Source: an uncultured Muribaculaceae bacterium (GTDB taxonomy: Bacteria; Bacteroidota; Bacteroidia; Bacteroidales; Muribaculaceae). From it: 44,513 nucleotides of DNA. Positions 34,521 through 43,273 of this stretch are shown here, in pieces (position 1 is the stretch's first letter; the number at the start of each line of letters is the position of its first letter). The notes under the pieces were generated by a model that did not search any database, was not told where the DNA came from, and was given only the letters and a program-made list of their open reading frames with translations. The stretch covers positions 1 to 44,513 of the forward strand of contig CAJUKD010000018.1 in assembly GCA_910587235.1 (NCBI GenBank), written 5' to 3'. Both the position numbers and the translations under genes were made by a program.

Positions 34521-35258
34521 ATGTTTGAAACACTACACTGCATATCTCTGCGGACAATCAAATACAACGACCGCAACACAATCCTGAGCGCATGGACCAC
34601 AGAACACGGACGCATGACATTCGTCATGCCTGAAGGCGCCGGACGCGAGGCCGTACGGCGACGTGCAATGACGATGCCTCTGGGAGTATTCGAAGGCGAA
34701 TGTGACCTGCGTCCGGGTCGTGAAATACATTCTCTGCGCGACATGCGAGCCGACACCGCCATATCGTCCACCGGCCTGCATGCCTCGCCCACGAAAGCCA
34801 TGTTGTCCATCTTTCTTGCCGACGTTCTCGATGCTGTGCTGCGTCCCTCGGCACCGGATTTCATGTTGACAGAATATCTCCGATACGCCATCGCCACCCT
34901 CGCCGCCGAACGTCGGCCGGCGGCACTGGCAAACTATCATATTGTGTTCCTCTTCAAGCTGATGTATTTCGCAGGAATATATCCCGACATGGACTCATGG
35001 AGTCCCGGAGCGGTATTCGACATGCGCGACGGACGCTTCCGCCCTACACTGCCCCTTCACGGCGCCGTCCTGACAGGAGAGGAAGCCGAAGCCCTGCGCA
35101 CTCTCGACCGCATCGATTTCAGCAACGCGGCTCTGCTGAAACTTAACAGAACAGAACGCTTGCGCGCAATCGACAGAATTCTGGAATATTATTCGATACA
35201 CATCGCACCGGGACTTGATTCCCTGCAGTCGCTCGAGGTGCTCAGATCTCTTTTCTGA
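34521..35258 (+). CDS. recO: DNA repair protein RecO
   Basis: A 245-residue protein with the N-terminal OB-fold of RecO (CISLRTIKYNDRNTILSAWT) and a helical C-terminal part (ILEYYSIHIAPGLDSLQSLE). RecO works with RecR to load RecA on single-stranded gaps. The C-terminal zinc-binding cysteines of some RecO proteins are absent. The last 70 bases are also coding for folK on the other strand. Confidence 0.87.
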   Translation: MFETLHCISLRTIKYNDRNTILSAWTTEHGRMTFVMPEGAGREAVRRRAMTMPLGVFEGECDLRPGREIHSLRDMRADTAISSTGLHASPTKAMLSIFLADVLDAVLRPSAPDFMLTEYLRYAIATLAAERRPAALANYHIVFLFKLMYFAGIYPDMDSWSPGAVFDMRDGRFRPTLPLHGAVLTGEEAEALRTLDRIDFSNAALLKLNRTERLRAIDRILEYYSIHIAPGLDSLQSLEVLRSLF

Positions 35259-35752
35259 AGTTTCTCCAGCATCTGCACCGGAGTCAGTCCCGACACAGGA
35301 TGCATCCACCCCGGAGCCAGTCCGGCCATGGGAACAAGTACAAATTCACGTATATCCATACGCGGATGCGGCACAATAATGTCGGGGCTGTCTACCACAC
35401 AGCCGTCGAGCGCAATCATATCTATATCAATCTCGCGATCGCGATAGCTGCCGTCAGGATTGCGGTGCGGCATATCCGATATGTCTTTCTCTATTTTTTT
35501 CAGACATGCAAGGATTGCACGACACGCCCCACAAACATCCATGGCAGAAAAAGACGTATCGCTTATATCGATCTCAAGACCTATATTAAGGAATTCCGAC
35601 GATGAACTGAATCCCCACGGAGCACTGCGAAAAGGACGCGACATGCGCGCAGGCCCCAAAGCCATGACGACAGCGGCGACCGCACGCCCGATAAGGGCGC
35701 GGCGGTCGCCGCTATTCGATCCTATATTGAGGTATAGATACCTGAAGCCCAT
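35189..35752 (-). CDS. folK: 2-amino-4-hydroxy-6-hydroxymethyldihydropteridine pyrophosphokinase
   Basis: A 187-residue folate-pathway enzyme that transfers pyrophosphate from ATP to hydroxymethyldihydropterin. It has YLNIGSNSGDRRALIGRAV near residue 5, RSAPWGFSSSSEFLNIGLEI near 42, and RDREIDIDMIALDG near 104, in which the two Asp residues bind metal, then PHPRMDIREFVLVPMAGLAP. The last 30 or so residues (KRDLSTSSDCRESS) extend beyond the usual end and lie antisense to recO. Its start overlaps the infB stop by one base (TGATG), so it is likely translationally coupled to infB. Confidence 0.92.
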   Translation of the reverse strand: MGFRYLYLNIGSNSGDRRALIGRAVAAVVMALGPARMSRPFRSAPWGFSSSSEFLNIGLEIDISDTSFSAMDVCGACRAILACLKKIEKDISDMPHRNPDGSYRDREIDIDMIALDGCVVDSPDIIVPHPRMDIREFVLVPMAGLAPGWMHPVSGLTPVQMLEKLQKRDLSTSSDCRESSPGAMCIE

Positions 35753-38727
35753 CAGAGCGATGTGCGGGCAACTTCCACTTCTTCAAAGGCCTCGATGATG
35801 TCGCCTACGGCAATATCATTATAGCCCTTGATGGAAATACCGCAATCGTAGCCGGATGCAACCTCTTTGACATCGTCCTTGAAGCGCTTGAGCGAACCGA
35901 GTTCTCCGGTATAGCGCACTATGCCCTGACGAATAAGGCGCACCTTGCACGAGCGTTTGATCTTGCCTTCACGCACCATACATCCGGCGATGGTGCCGAC
36001 ACGCGAGATATGGTAGGTTTCGAGAATTTCGGCCGAGCCGGTGATTTCCTCACGCAGTTCGGGAGCAAGCATACCGGCCATGGCATCCTTAACTTCCTCG
36101 ATAGCCTGATAGATGACTGAGTAGAGGCGTATTTCGACACCGTCACGCTCGGCTATACGGCGTGCGGCCTGAGAGGGACGCACCTGGAAGCCTATGATGA
36201 TGGCGTTGGATGCGGCTGCGAGGGTTACATCGCTTTCAGAAATTTCGCCGACAGCCTTGTGAAGCACGTTGACCTGGATTTCTTCAGTCGAGAGCTTGAT
36301 AAGCGAATCGGAAAGTGCCTCGATGGAACCGTCGACGTCACCTTTGACGATGATATTGAGTTCCTGGAAGTTGCCGATTGCACGACGACGTCCGATATCT
36401 TCGAGTGTGAGAATCTTTGTCGTGCGCAGGCCCTGCTCGCGCTGCAGCTGTTCGCGTTTCGACGCTATCTCGCGGGCCTCCTGTTCGGTGTCGAGGACGT
36501 TGAAAGTATCGCCAGCGGTAGGAGCGCCGTTAAGGCCGAGGATAAGCGCCGGTGTGGCGGGTCCTGCTTCCTTGATACGCTGGTTACGTTCATTGAACAT
36601 GGCTTTCACTTTGCCGAAATGGTTACCGGCAAGCACAACGTCGCCTACACGCAGAGTTCCGTTCTGCACAAGTACGTTTGCCACATATCCGCGTCCTTTG
36701 TCAAGCGACGATTCGATAATGGTACCTACAGCGTTACGATCCGGGTTGGCCTTGAGTTCGAGCATCTCGGCTTCGAGAAGCACCTTGTCCATCAGCTCGT
36801 CGACACCTGTACCTTTTTTGGCTGAAATGTCCTGCGACTGATATTTGCCGCCCCATTCTTCCACCAGATAGTTCATAGCCGCCAGCTCTTCCTTGATTTT
36901 GTCGGGATTGGCATGTGGCTTGTCGACTTTATTGATGGCGAAAACGATAGGCACACCTGCTGCCGAAGCATGATTGATAGCCTCGACGGTCTGCGGCATG
37001 ACGGCATCGTCGGCAGCGACAATTATGATACACAGGTCCGTTACCTTCGCACCGCGGGCACGCATTGCCGTGAATGCCTCGTGACCGGGTGTGTCGAGGA
37101 ATGTTATATGGCGACCATCGGCGAGCTTGACGCTGTACGAGCCAATGTGCTGTGTTATGCCGCCGGCCTCACCGGCGATGACATTGGCCGAACGGATATA
37201 GTCGAGCAAGGAAGTTTTACCATGGTCGACATGACCCATGACGGTAACAACCGGCGGACGGGGCACGAGATCCTCTTCACGGTCTTCTTCCTGATGGATG
37301 GCATCTGCGACTTCAGCAGATACATATTCGGTCGTGAAGCCGAATTCTTCTGCCACAATGTTTATTGTTTCGGCATCAAGACGCTGGTTGATCGACACCA
37401 TGACTCCGAGGTTCATGCAAGTGGCGATCACATTGTTGATGGGCACGTCCATCATCGAAGCCAGGTCATTGGCCGTAACGAATTCGGTAAGTTTGAGCAC
37501 GCGGCTTTCGGCTTCCTCGTTCATGGCAGCCTCGCGGGCACGTTCGGCACTGGCCTCGCGCTTCTCTTTACGCCATTTGGCGCCTTTCTTAAGAGCCTTG
37601 TCTTTGGCTGTAAGGCGGGCGAGTGTTTCTTTTACCTGCTTTGAAACGTCTTCCTCGTTGACTTCTGCCGGAGCCTGCCTACGGGAACCGTTACGGCCGG
37701 ATGAAGCTGCCGCTCCACGTCCGCGAGCACTGGAATCACGACCTCCGCCGTTGTTTGCACCGCGGCCACCGCGCTCGGCATTGGATCCCCGACCCTGTCC
37801 GCCACCGTCGCGGCGCTGGTTGTCATCGCTGCTCTGACGGCCGACTTTCTCAATGTCGACTTTTTCCTTACCGGTTATACGGCGACGCTTCTTTCGGTCG
37901 GCATTGTCACCTGCAGCTGCCGCACCGCCGCGCGCACGTTCGTTACGACGCTCTTCTTTTGTCTTTTTCTTCGGACGCGTGGTCTGGTTTATGGCATCAA
38001 GGTCTATTTTACCTATGATATTCAGGCTGGGAGCGGTTTTCGGACGCTCGATGGTGAACACCTCTTCGTCCTTGCTCTGAGCCGGCTGCGGAGCAGGAGT
38101 TGCCTCATCAGCTTTTTTCACTTCCGGTTCTTTTGTTTCTTTCAATTCCTTGGGTTCTTTGACCTCTGCGGCAACATGATGCACCTCCTTTTCAGGAGTC
38201 ACATTTCTCTGCTCCGGAGCAGCAGTTTTTTCCTGCGGCTTTTCTACGGGTTTTTCCGCCTTCGGCTGCACGGCAACACGCGGTTTTTCCTCCACGCGGG
38301 GCTGTTCTGTACGGGGTGCTGCCGGCTGCTCTACCGGCTTTTCCACTACAGGTGCTTCAGTTTTCACTTCCGCAGTGCCGATGGGCTTCACCACGGGACT
38401 CCCGTCGGCATTGAGTTCGAGCTTGCCGAGAATACGGGGCTTCTGCGATGTTTCGCTGCTGAGTCTGACTTCTTCAGGCGCAGGCTTCGGTGCCGGTGCA
38501 GGAGCGGCAGCGCGTGCGCGCTGACGTACCGACTGTATCTGCTCCGAACGGTTCTTCAAGTCCTTGTCGCTTTTGAATTCATTCATCAGCAGACTGACAA
38601 CGTCATCCTCCAGACGGGTATTCGGATTCTCGTCGACGGTGATGTTTTTTTTACGCAAAAATTCGATAACGGTCGGAAGCGATACGTTAAGGTCTTTTGC
38701 TACTTTGCTTATTTTAGTTTTCGCCAT
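35752..38727 (-). CDS. infB: Translation initiation factor IF-2
   Basis: A 991-residue GTPase that brings fMet-tRNA to the 30S subunit. The N-terminal IF2_N-type segment (KISKVAKDLNVSLPTVIEFL) is followed by about 330 low-complexity residues rich in Pro, Glu, Lys and Gly/Arg (about 65-365). The G domain has GHVDHGKTSLLDYI near 498, DTPGHEAF near 545 and NKVDKP near 600. Domains II-IV follow, ending AFEEVEVARTSL. It is in the conserved order rimP-nusA-infB, 36 bases after nusA. Confidence 0.97.
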   Translation of the reverse strand: MAKTKISKVAKDLNVSLPTVIEFLRKKNITVDENPNTRLEDDVVSLLMNEFKSDKDLKNRSEQIQSVRQRARAAAPAPAPKPAPEEVRLSSETSQKPRILGKLELNADGSPVVKPIGTAEVKTEAPVVEKPVEQPAAPRTEQPRVEEKPRVAVQPKAEKPVEKPQEKTAAPEQRNVTPEKEVHHVAAEVKEPKELKETKEPEVKKADEATPAPQPAQSKDEEVFTIERPKTAPSLNIIGKIDLDAINQTTRPKKKTKEERRNERARGGAAAAGDNADRKKRRRITGKEKVDIEKVGRQSSDDNQRRDGGGQGRGSNAERGGRGANNGGGRDSSARGRGAAASSGRNGSRRQAPAEVNEEDVSKQVKETLARLTAKDKALKKGAKWRKEKREASAERAREAAMNEEAESRVLKLTEFVTANDLASMMDVPINNVIATCMNLGVMVSINQRLDAETINIVAEEFGFTTEYVSAEVADAIHQEEDREEDLVPRPPVVTVMGHVDHGKTSLLDYIRSANVIAGEAGGITQHIGSYSVKLADGRHITFLDTPGHEAFTAMRARGAKVTDLCIIIVAADDAVMPQTVEAINHASAAGVPIVFAINKVDKPHANPDKIKEELAAMNYLVEEWGGKYQSQDISAKKGTGVDELMDKVLLEAEMLELKANPDRNAVGTIIESSLDKGRGYVANVLVQNGTLRVGDVVLAGNHFGKVKAMFNERNQRIKEAGPATPALILGLNGAPTAGDTFNVLDTEQEAREIASKREQLQREQGLRTTKILTLEDIGRRRAIGNFQELNIIVKGDVDGSIEALSDSLIKLSTEEIQVNVLHKAVGEISESDVTLAAASNAIIIGFQVRPSQAARRIAERDGVEIRLYSVIYQAIEEVKDAMAGMLAPELREEITGSAEILETYHISRVGTIAGCMVREGKIKRSCKVRLIRQGIVRYTGELGSLKRFKDDVKEVASGYDCGISIKGYNDIAVGDIIEAFEEVEVARTSL

Positions 38728-38763
38728 ATATATTGTTCTCGTGCTCTTTTTTAATTTTGGTGC

Positions 38764-40062
38764 TTAGGCTTCTGTATCGTCTGAGTTCTCCGCTTCTTCT
38801 GCAGCCTCGTCCTCGTATTCCTTGCGTAGAACAGCCAGCACATCGTCGATGGTGTTTTCTTCAAGGTCGGACTTTTCGAGAAGTACTTCGCGAGGAGTGT
38901 TCATGACGCTCTTTGCAGTCACGCAGCCTATGTCCTTAAGGGCGTTGATGACCCATTCGTCGATTTCATCCTTGAAGTCGTCAAGGAAAATATCGTCCTC
39001 GTAAATCATTTCCGTGTCGCGGTATACGTCGATTTCATAACCTGTCAACATTGTAGCCAGCTTGATGTTATGACCGTTCTTGCCTATGGCAAGCGACACT
39101 TCCTCTGGACGAAGGAACACTTCGGCCTTGCGGGCTTCCTCGTCAAGACGTATAGTCGATATACGGGCCGGCGAGAGGGCACGCTGTATAAATAGCGAGG
39201 GATTGGTGGTGAAGTTTATCACATCGATGTTTTCGTTGCGCAGTTCACGTACAATGCCGTGTATGCGCGAGCCTTTCACACCCACGCAGGCACCAACGGG
39301 ATCGATGCGGTCATCGTAGCTTTCCACAGCGATTTTGGCACGTTCGCCGGGGATACGTGCCACGGCGCGTATGCTGATCAGGCCGTCGTGGATTTCAGGC
39401 ACCTCAAGTTCGAAAAGGCGACGCAGGAAAGCTTCGTTCGTACGGCTGACGGTAATCTTCGGATTGTTGTTGCGGTTATCGACATTGGCGATGACCGCAC
39501 GTACGGTTTCACCTTTGCGGAAGAAGTCGCCGGGAATCGACTCGTTCTTCGGAAGAATAAGTTCGTTTTTCTCGTCGTCGAGAAGCAGGGTTTCACGCGA
39601 CCATGTCTGATACACCTCGCCAACGACAAGTTCGCCTTCAAGATCCTTGAATTTATTGAACACCGCATCTTTCTGCAGGTCGAGAATACGGCTCTGGAGT
39701 GTCTGGCGCAGATTAAGGATTGCGCGACGTCCGAATTTCTCGAATATTATCTCGCGCGAGTGCTCTTCTCCCACCTCTGCCTCGGGATCGTCGTCGGCAC
39801 GGGCATCGCTTAGGGAAATCTGGAGATTGGGGTTCTGGACTTCGCCATCGGGCACAACCTGCAGGTTCTGGAAAATCTGCACGTCGCCTTTATCCGGGTT
39901 CAGGATCACATCGAGGTTCTCGTCTGTGCCGAACATTTTGGCCAGCACATTGCGGAAGGATTCTTCGAGCACGCTGATCATCGTGGTCTTGTCGATATTC
40001 TTCAGTTCCTTGAATTCGGCGAACTGCTCGACCATGTTCGGTCTTTCCTCTTTCTTTGCCAT
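38764..40062 (-). CDS. nusA: Transcription termination/antitermination factor NusA
   Basis: A 432-residue protein with an N-terminal RNA-polymerase-binding domain (SVLEESFRNVLAKMFG near 30), an S1 domain (about 140-215), and KH domains with VGACVGVKGSRIHGIVRELR near 257 and AIGKNGHNIKLATMLTGYEI near 323. An acidic tail rich in Glu and Asp ends the protein. It modulates pausing, termination and antitermination. It is 48 bases downstream of rimP in the same operon. Confidence 0.96.
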   Translation of the reverse strand: MAKKEERPNMVEQFAEFKELKNIDKTTMISVLEESFRNVLAKMFGTDENLDVILNPDKGDVQIFQNLQVVPDGEVQNPNLQISLSDARADDDPEAEVGEEHSREIIFEKFGRRAILNLRQTLQSRILDLQKDAVFNKFKDLEGELVVGEVYQTWSRETLLLDDEKNELILPKNESIPGDFFRKGETVRAVIANVDNRNNNPKITVSRTNEAFLRRLFELEVPEIHDGLISIRAVARIPGERAKIAVESYDDRIDPVGACVGVKGSRIHGIVRELRNENIDVINFTTNPSLFIQRALSPARISTIRLDEEARKAEVFLRPEEVSLAIGKNGHNIKLATMLTGYEIDVYRDTEMIYEDDIFLDDFKDEIDEWVINALKDIGCVTAKSVMNTPREVLLEKSDLEENTIDDVLAVLRKEYEDEAAEEAENSDDTEA

Positions 40063-40110
40063 TGGTTTATGATGATTTTTGGTTTATCTGTATGTAATTA
40101 TGATACGGAT

Positions 40111-40593
40111 TCAGAACTTTATCAGGTAATTGACCGACTTGCAATCGGCGGCACGGAACTCCTCGGGCTGCATTTTCACTACCGGACGTTTTGCGCCTTC
40201 TTCTTTTACCTTGACAGGTATTTCGACTGTGAAAGTAATGTCGGCAGTTTCGGACTCAGGTCCGACAGCGGCAAGGACACCGCGAAGCTTGCGTCCGTCG
40301 CTCGTAAGGATCTCTACGTCGTTGCCTATGTTCTTGACGTACTGCCCGCGTACTTTGAAAGGCGCGGTAAGTCCCGCAGAACCGACTTCAAGGCTATAGT
40401 CCTCTATGTCGCGGTCGAATACACTCTCTATATGCCGGGTTATGTCGGCGCACGTATCTATGTCCATGCCGTCGGAAGAGTCAAGTTCTACGGTAATATC
40501 GTTCGACGCGCTGACGCGGATGTCAACCACAAACATGTCGGTTCCGGCCAGAGCCTCTTCAACTGTCTTTGCAAGTAATTCTTTATCGATCAT
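40111..40593 (-). CDS. rimP: Ribosome maturation factor RimP
   Basis: A 160-residue protein needed for 30S subunit assembly. It has the N-terminal alpha-beta domain (VVDIRVSASNDITVELDSSD), SLEVGSAGLTAPFKVRGQYV near residue 66 (the LEVSSPGL region of the family), and a small beta-barrel C-terminal domain. The gene heads the rimP-nusA-infB-folK transcription unit. Confidence 0.93.
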   Translation of the reverse strand: MIDKELLAKTVEEALAGTDMFVVDIRVSASNDITVELDSSDGMDIDTCADITRHIESVFDRDIEDYSLEVGSAGLTAPFKVRGQYVKNIGNDVEILTSDGRKLRGVLAAVGPESETADITFTVEIPVKVKEEGAKRPVVKMQPEEFRAADCKSVNYLIKF

Positions 40594-40666
40594 TGATATT
40601 TACGATTTGTGTACTTAAAAAAGAAGGAGGAAGCGTCAGCCCCCTCCAACTCTTGAAGTCGTTGTG

Positions 40667-40698
40667 CAAAAGTACTAAAATCCGATGCAAATAGCAAA
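40667..40698 (-). promoter_or_regulatory. Promoter of the rimP-nusA-infB operon
   Basis: The minus strand has TTTG (40695-40698), a 20-base spacer and TACTTTTG (40667-40674), 74 bases upstream of rimP. Between them and rimP lies a small inverted repeat GGAGG/CCTCC. The rest of the 199-base gap to hflX shows nothing recognised. Confidence 0.6.
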
Positions 40699-40792
40699 TG
40701 CAGAAGCAACAGACAAGCCCATAGCGCAAATAAATTACGCAATTTTATTGTTTATTATATATTTTTATATAGCCAAAGCTCTTTGTTTCCAT

Positions 40793-42013
40793 TTACTCCT
40801 GCACATCATCGTATTTCTGGAAGAGGAAGTCATTATAAGGAAAACGCGTCAGATGAATTTCTTTAGCCATCTCGTAAAGACGGTTACGAAGCTCTTCTAT
40901 GTTGGTTCCCTTGCGCGCCGAAACAAACACGCAATTGTCGTTCATCTTTGCCATCCAGGTAGCCTTCAGCTCGTCGAGCGGTATATTCTCACGCGTACGG
41001 GGCGTAAGATCATCGGCATCCTTGGGTGTATGGCGGTAGGCGTCGATTTTATTGAACACCAACAGCATCGGTTTGTCAGCGCCGCCACACACATCCCGCA
41101 GGGTCTGGTCGACCACAGCTATCTGCTCCTCAAAATTCGGATGCGAGATGTCGACCACATGCACCAGTATATCGGCTTCCCGCACTTCGTCGAGGGTGGA
41201 TTTGAACGAATCCACCAGGTGCGTCGGCAATTTGCGGATGAATCCTACCGTGTCGGTCAGCAGGAATGGCAGATTATCGATTATGACCTTGCGTACAGTA
41301 GTATCGAGTGTGGCGAAAAGTTTATTTTCCGCAAACACATCGCTTTTGCTCAGCAGGTTCATCAGCGTGGACTTACCGACATTTGTATAGCCGACAAGAG
41401 CCACGCGTGTAAGCTTGCCGCGGTTCTTTCGCTGAACTGATTTCTGCCTGTCGATGGCGCGCAGCTCTTCTTTCAGACGTGCGATCTTGTCAAGGATTAT
41501 ACGGCGGTCGGTTTCTATCTGTGTTTCACCGGGTCCGCGCATACCTATACCGCCACGCTGTCGCTCAAGGTGGGTCCACATGCGGGTAAGGCGCGGAAGA
41601 AGATACTGGTACTGCGCCAGTTCCACCTGTGTCTTCGCATTGGCCGTCTGTGCCCGCTTGGCGAATATGTCGAGTATCAGGCTTGTGCGGTCGAGAATCT
41701 TGACTTTCAGTTCGCGCTCGATGTTGAGCACCTGCTTTGAGGTCAGGTCATCGTCGAATATCGCCATTGCCACATCGTTTTCTTCTATGAAAATGCGTAT
41801 TTCGTCGAGCTTTCCTTTTCCCACGAATGTACGCGGATTGGGATAGTCGACGCGCTGAAGAAAGCGCCCTACAGTTTCTGCGCCGGCTGTTTCGGCCAGA
41901 AAAGCAAGTTCGTCGAGATACTCGTTGGCACGCTCTTCGTCCTGTGATGGGGTTATCAAACCCACAAGAACGGCGCGTTCATTAATAGTCTGTTCTGCTT
42001 TTACGTCAATCAT
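40793..42013 (-). CDS. hflX: Ribosome-associated GTPase HflX
   Basis: A 406-residue GTPase that splits stalled ribosomes under stress. The N-terminal nucleotide-binding domain has VGKGKLDEIRIFIEENDVAM near residue 75 and a glycine-rich linker RQRGGIGMRGPGETQIETDR near 150. The G domain has VGYTNVGKSTLMNLL near 206, LTDTVGFIRKLPTHLVDSFK near 256 and NKIDAY near 317. The C-terminus ends FPYNDFLFQKYDDVQE. It stands alone on the minus strand upstream of the rimP operon. Confidence 0.95.
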   Translation of the reverse strand: MIDVKAEQTINERAVLVGLITPSQDEERANEYLDELAFLAETAGAETVGRFLQRVDYPNPRTFVGKGKLDEIRIFIEENDVAMAIFDDDLTSKQVLNIERELKVKILDRTSLILDIFAKRAQTANAKTQVELAQYQYLLPRLTRMWTHLERQRGGIGMRGPGETQIETDRRIILDKIARLKEELRAIDRQKSVQRKNRGKLTRVALVGYTNVGKSTLMNLLSKSDVFAENKLFATLDTTVRKVIIDNLPFLLTDTVGFIRKLPTHLVDSFKSTLDEVREADILVHVVDISHPNFEEQIAVVDQTLRDVCGGADKPMLLVFNKIDAYRHTPKDADDLTPRTRENIPLDELKATWMAKMNDNCVFVSARKGTNIEELRNRLYEMAKEIHLTRFPYNDFLFQKYDDVQE

Positions 42014-42058
42014 TATCAGGGAAACAGTTGATAGCTGGAAGAAGAGAAATTGTAATTA

Positions 42059-42066
42059 CAAAGCTA
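42059..42066 (-). promoter_or_regulatory. Proximal -7-like box of hflX
   Basis: The minus strand reads TAGCTTTG, 45 bases upstream of the start. No good -33 box is seen at the usual spacing. Confidence 0.4.
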
Positions 42067-42102
42067 CGGATAAGCCTTAAACTTATGATGAGGGTTTGTT
42101 TT

Positions 42103-42201
42103 CGTAGGGACATGCCGTGGCATGTCTTGTATACATCTTGCGTATGATGCGGATCTATCGAGGCTTAGACATAAGCAGACGTGCCACGGCACGTCCCTAC
42201 A
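42103..42201. repeat. Palindromic repeat element with inverted ends, copy 2
   Basis: Left arm 42103-42127 contains GACATGCCGTGGCATGTC; right arm 42177-42201 contains GACGTGCCACGGCACGTC followed by CCTACA. The arms match those at 14546-14672, but the interiors differ in length (49 versus 77 bases). It forms part of the 354-base gap upstream of hflX. Confidence 0.75.
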
Positions 42202-42220
42202 ATCATTCTCATTAAATATT

Positions 42221-42279
42221 TGCAAAGGTACGTATAAGTCGAGTGCAAAACCAAATTTATTTAGACTTTGCCGGGAGTA
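42221..42279 (-). repeat. Dispersed promoter-bearing element, copy 3
   Basis: It shares with the copy at 16388 CAAAGGTACGxATAAGTCGA, then AAATTTATTT and TTTGCCG. On the minus strand TTTG (42252-42255), a 21-base spacer and TACCTTTG (42223-42230) form a complete promoter pattern pointing at hflX 210 bases away, through the palindromic element. Confidence 0.7.
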
Positions 42280-42311
42280 TTCAATCTCTATATAAACAAA
42301 TCGGCACAAAA

Positions 42312-42350
42312 AATGGCCGTCAGGGACGAGTTTTGTTCCTGACGGCCATT
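42312..42350 (-). terminator. Terminator of the outer-membrane-protein operon
   Basis: A perfect 13-base stem AATGGCCGTCAGG / CCTGACGGCCATT with a 13-base loop, followed on the minus strand by TTTTTGTGCC. It is 18 bases beyond the stop of the barrel protein. Confidence 0.85.
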
Positions 42351-42367
42351 ATATGCCTGAATATGTA

Positions 42368-43240
42368 TTAGAAATAGAATGTCATATAGAGGGAACCGCC
42401 GATGTTATCGGTGCCGAAACGCGCCTGGCTGTTGCCGGGGCTTACCAGATCTGTGCGTTCCTCGATGCGCTGATAAGCGTTGTTCCAGCCTTCGGATGTG
42501 ACATAACCTTTAGCGGAACCGCCTCCGTATACGTAAAGGTCGACTTCGGCTCCTATGGCGACTTTGGGAGCCACAAAGCATTCGACTCCGGCCGAAGCAT
42601 ATCCGCCGACAACAAAATTCGGGCCATCGGTGCGCTCGTGGGTCACACGGTATCCGGCAGGGATGTTCCCGGGTTGTCCGATTACAGTGGTAGGACGATG
42701 GTTGAATTCCGTTATTTCATTACCGTATGAATAGCGTACATCCGATGTCGAGAATCCGGCGAGGATACCGAAACCGAACACACCCTGCACGCGGCGTTTG
42801 CCGACACGATATTCGGCTCCGAGAGTCAGCGATCCGCCCGATTTGGTGTAGCGGCGGCTGTCAGTCACTTTTGCCTCGGAATTTGGATCGAGGAAAAGGC
42901 CGAGATCGTCTGCGGCATAGCTGCGCGTATTGTCATGGGAAAGGGTAAGTCCCAGATTTGCCTTCAGCCCCCATTGGTCGGTGAGCATGTATTTACCCAT
43001 TATCGAAACATTGGGACGTGCAAGCATGTTGTCGTACTCCATCGGGCTTGCTCCTATACTTTCCTGCTCTATGTCCTCGTTAAAACAGCTGCCTATGGTA
43101 CGCAGCACGGGTATGACATCGAACCCGAGTGCCCAGTCACCGGCTTCAGGAGTATAGACCGGCTTCGATTCGCTGTTCTGAGCCACGGCTCCCGATGCCA
43201 TAAAGGCGGCGGCAGCGATAGCTATGATATGTTTTTTCAT
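42368..43240 (-). CDS. Outer-membrane beta-barrel protein
   Basis: A 290-residue protein with a signal peptide (residues 1-20, ending GAVAQ). Alternating amphipathic strands such as QWGLKANLGLTLSHDN, GGSLTLGAEYRVGKRRVQG and KVAIGAEVDLYVYGGG suggest a barrel, and the protein ends SLYMTFYF with the terminal Phe used by the barrel-assembly machinery. The specific role is unknown. It is 33 bases downstream of a lipoprotein gene on the same strand, and the two probably form an operon ended by the hairpin at 42312-42350. Confidence 0.8.
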   Translation of the reverse strand: MKKHIIAIAAAAFMASGAVAQNSESKPVYTPEAGDWALGFDVIPVLRTIGSCFNEDIEQESIGASPMEYDNMLARPNVSIMGKYMLTDQWGLKANLGLTLSHDNTRSYAADDLGLFLDPNSEAKVTDSRRYTKSGGSLTLGAEYRVGKRRVQGVFGFGILAGFSTSDVRYSYGNEITEFNHRPTTVIGQPGNIPAGYRVTHERTDGPNFVVGGYASAGVECFVAPKVAIGAEVDLYVYGGGSAKGYVTSEGWNNAYQRIEERTDLVSPGNSQARFGTDNIGGSLYMTFYF

Positions 43241-43273
43241 CTTTTCTTACAATTGAAGTTAGTAAACAACAGC

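Noticed and set aside
36259..37837. Several long plus-strand frames opposite infB
   Set aside because: They are shadows of the GC-rich infB coding sequence, and infB is certain.
42064..42309. Minus-strand reading frame of 81 residues upstream of hflX
   Set aside because: It is made of the palindromic element and the dispersed element, with no coding-like composition beyond them.
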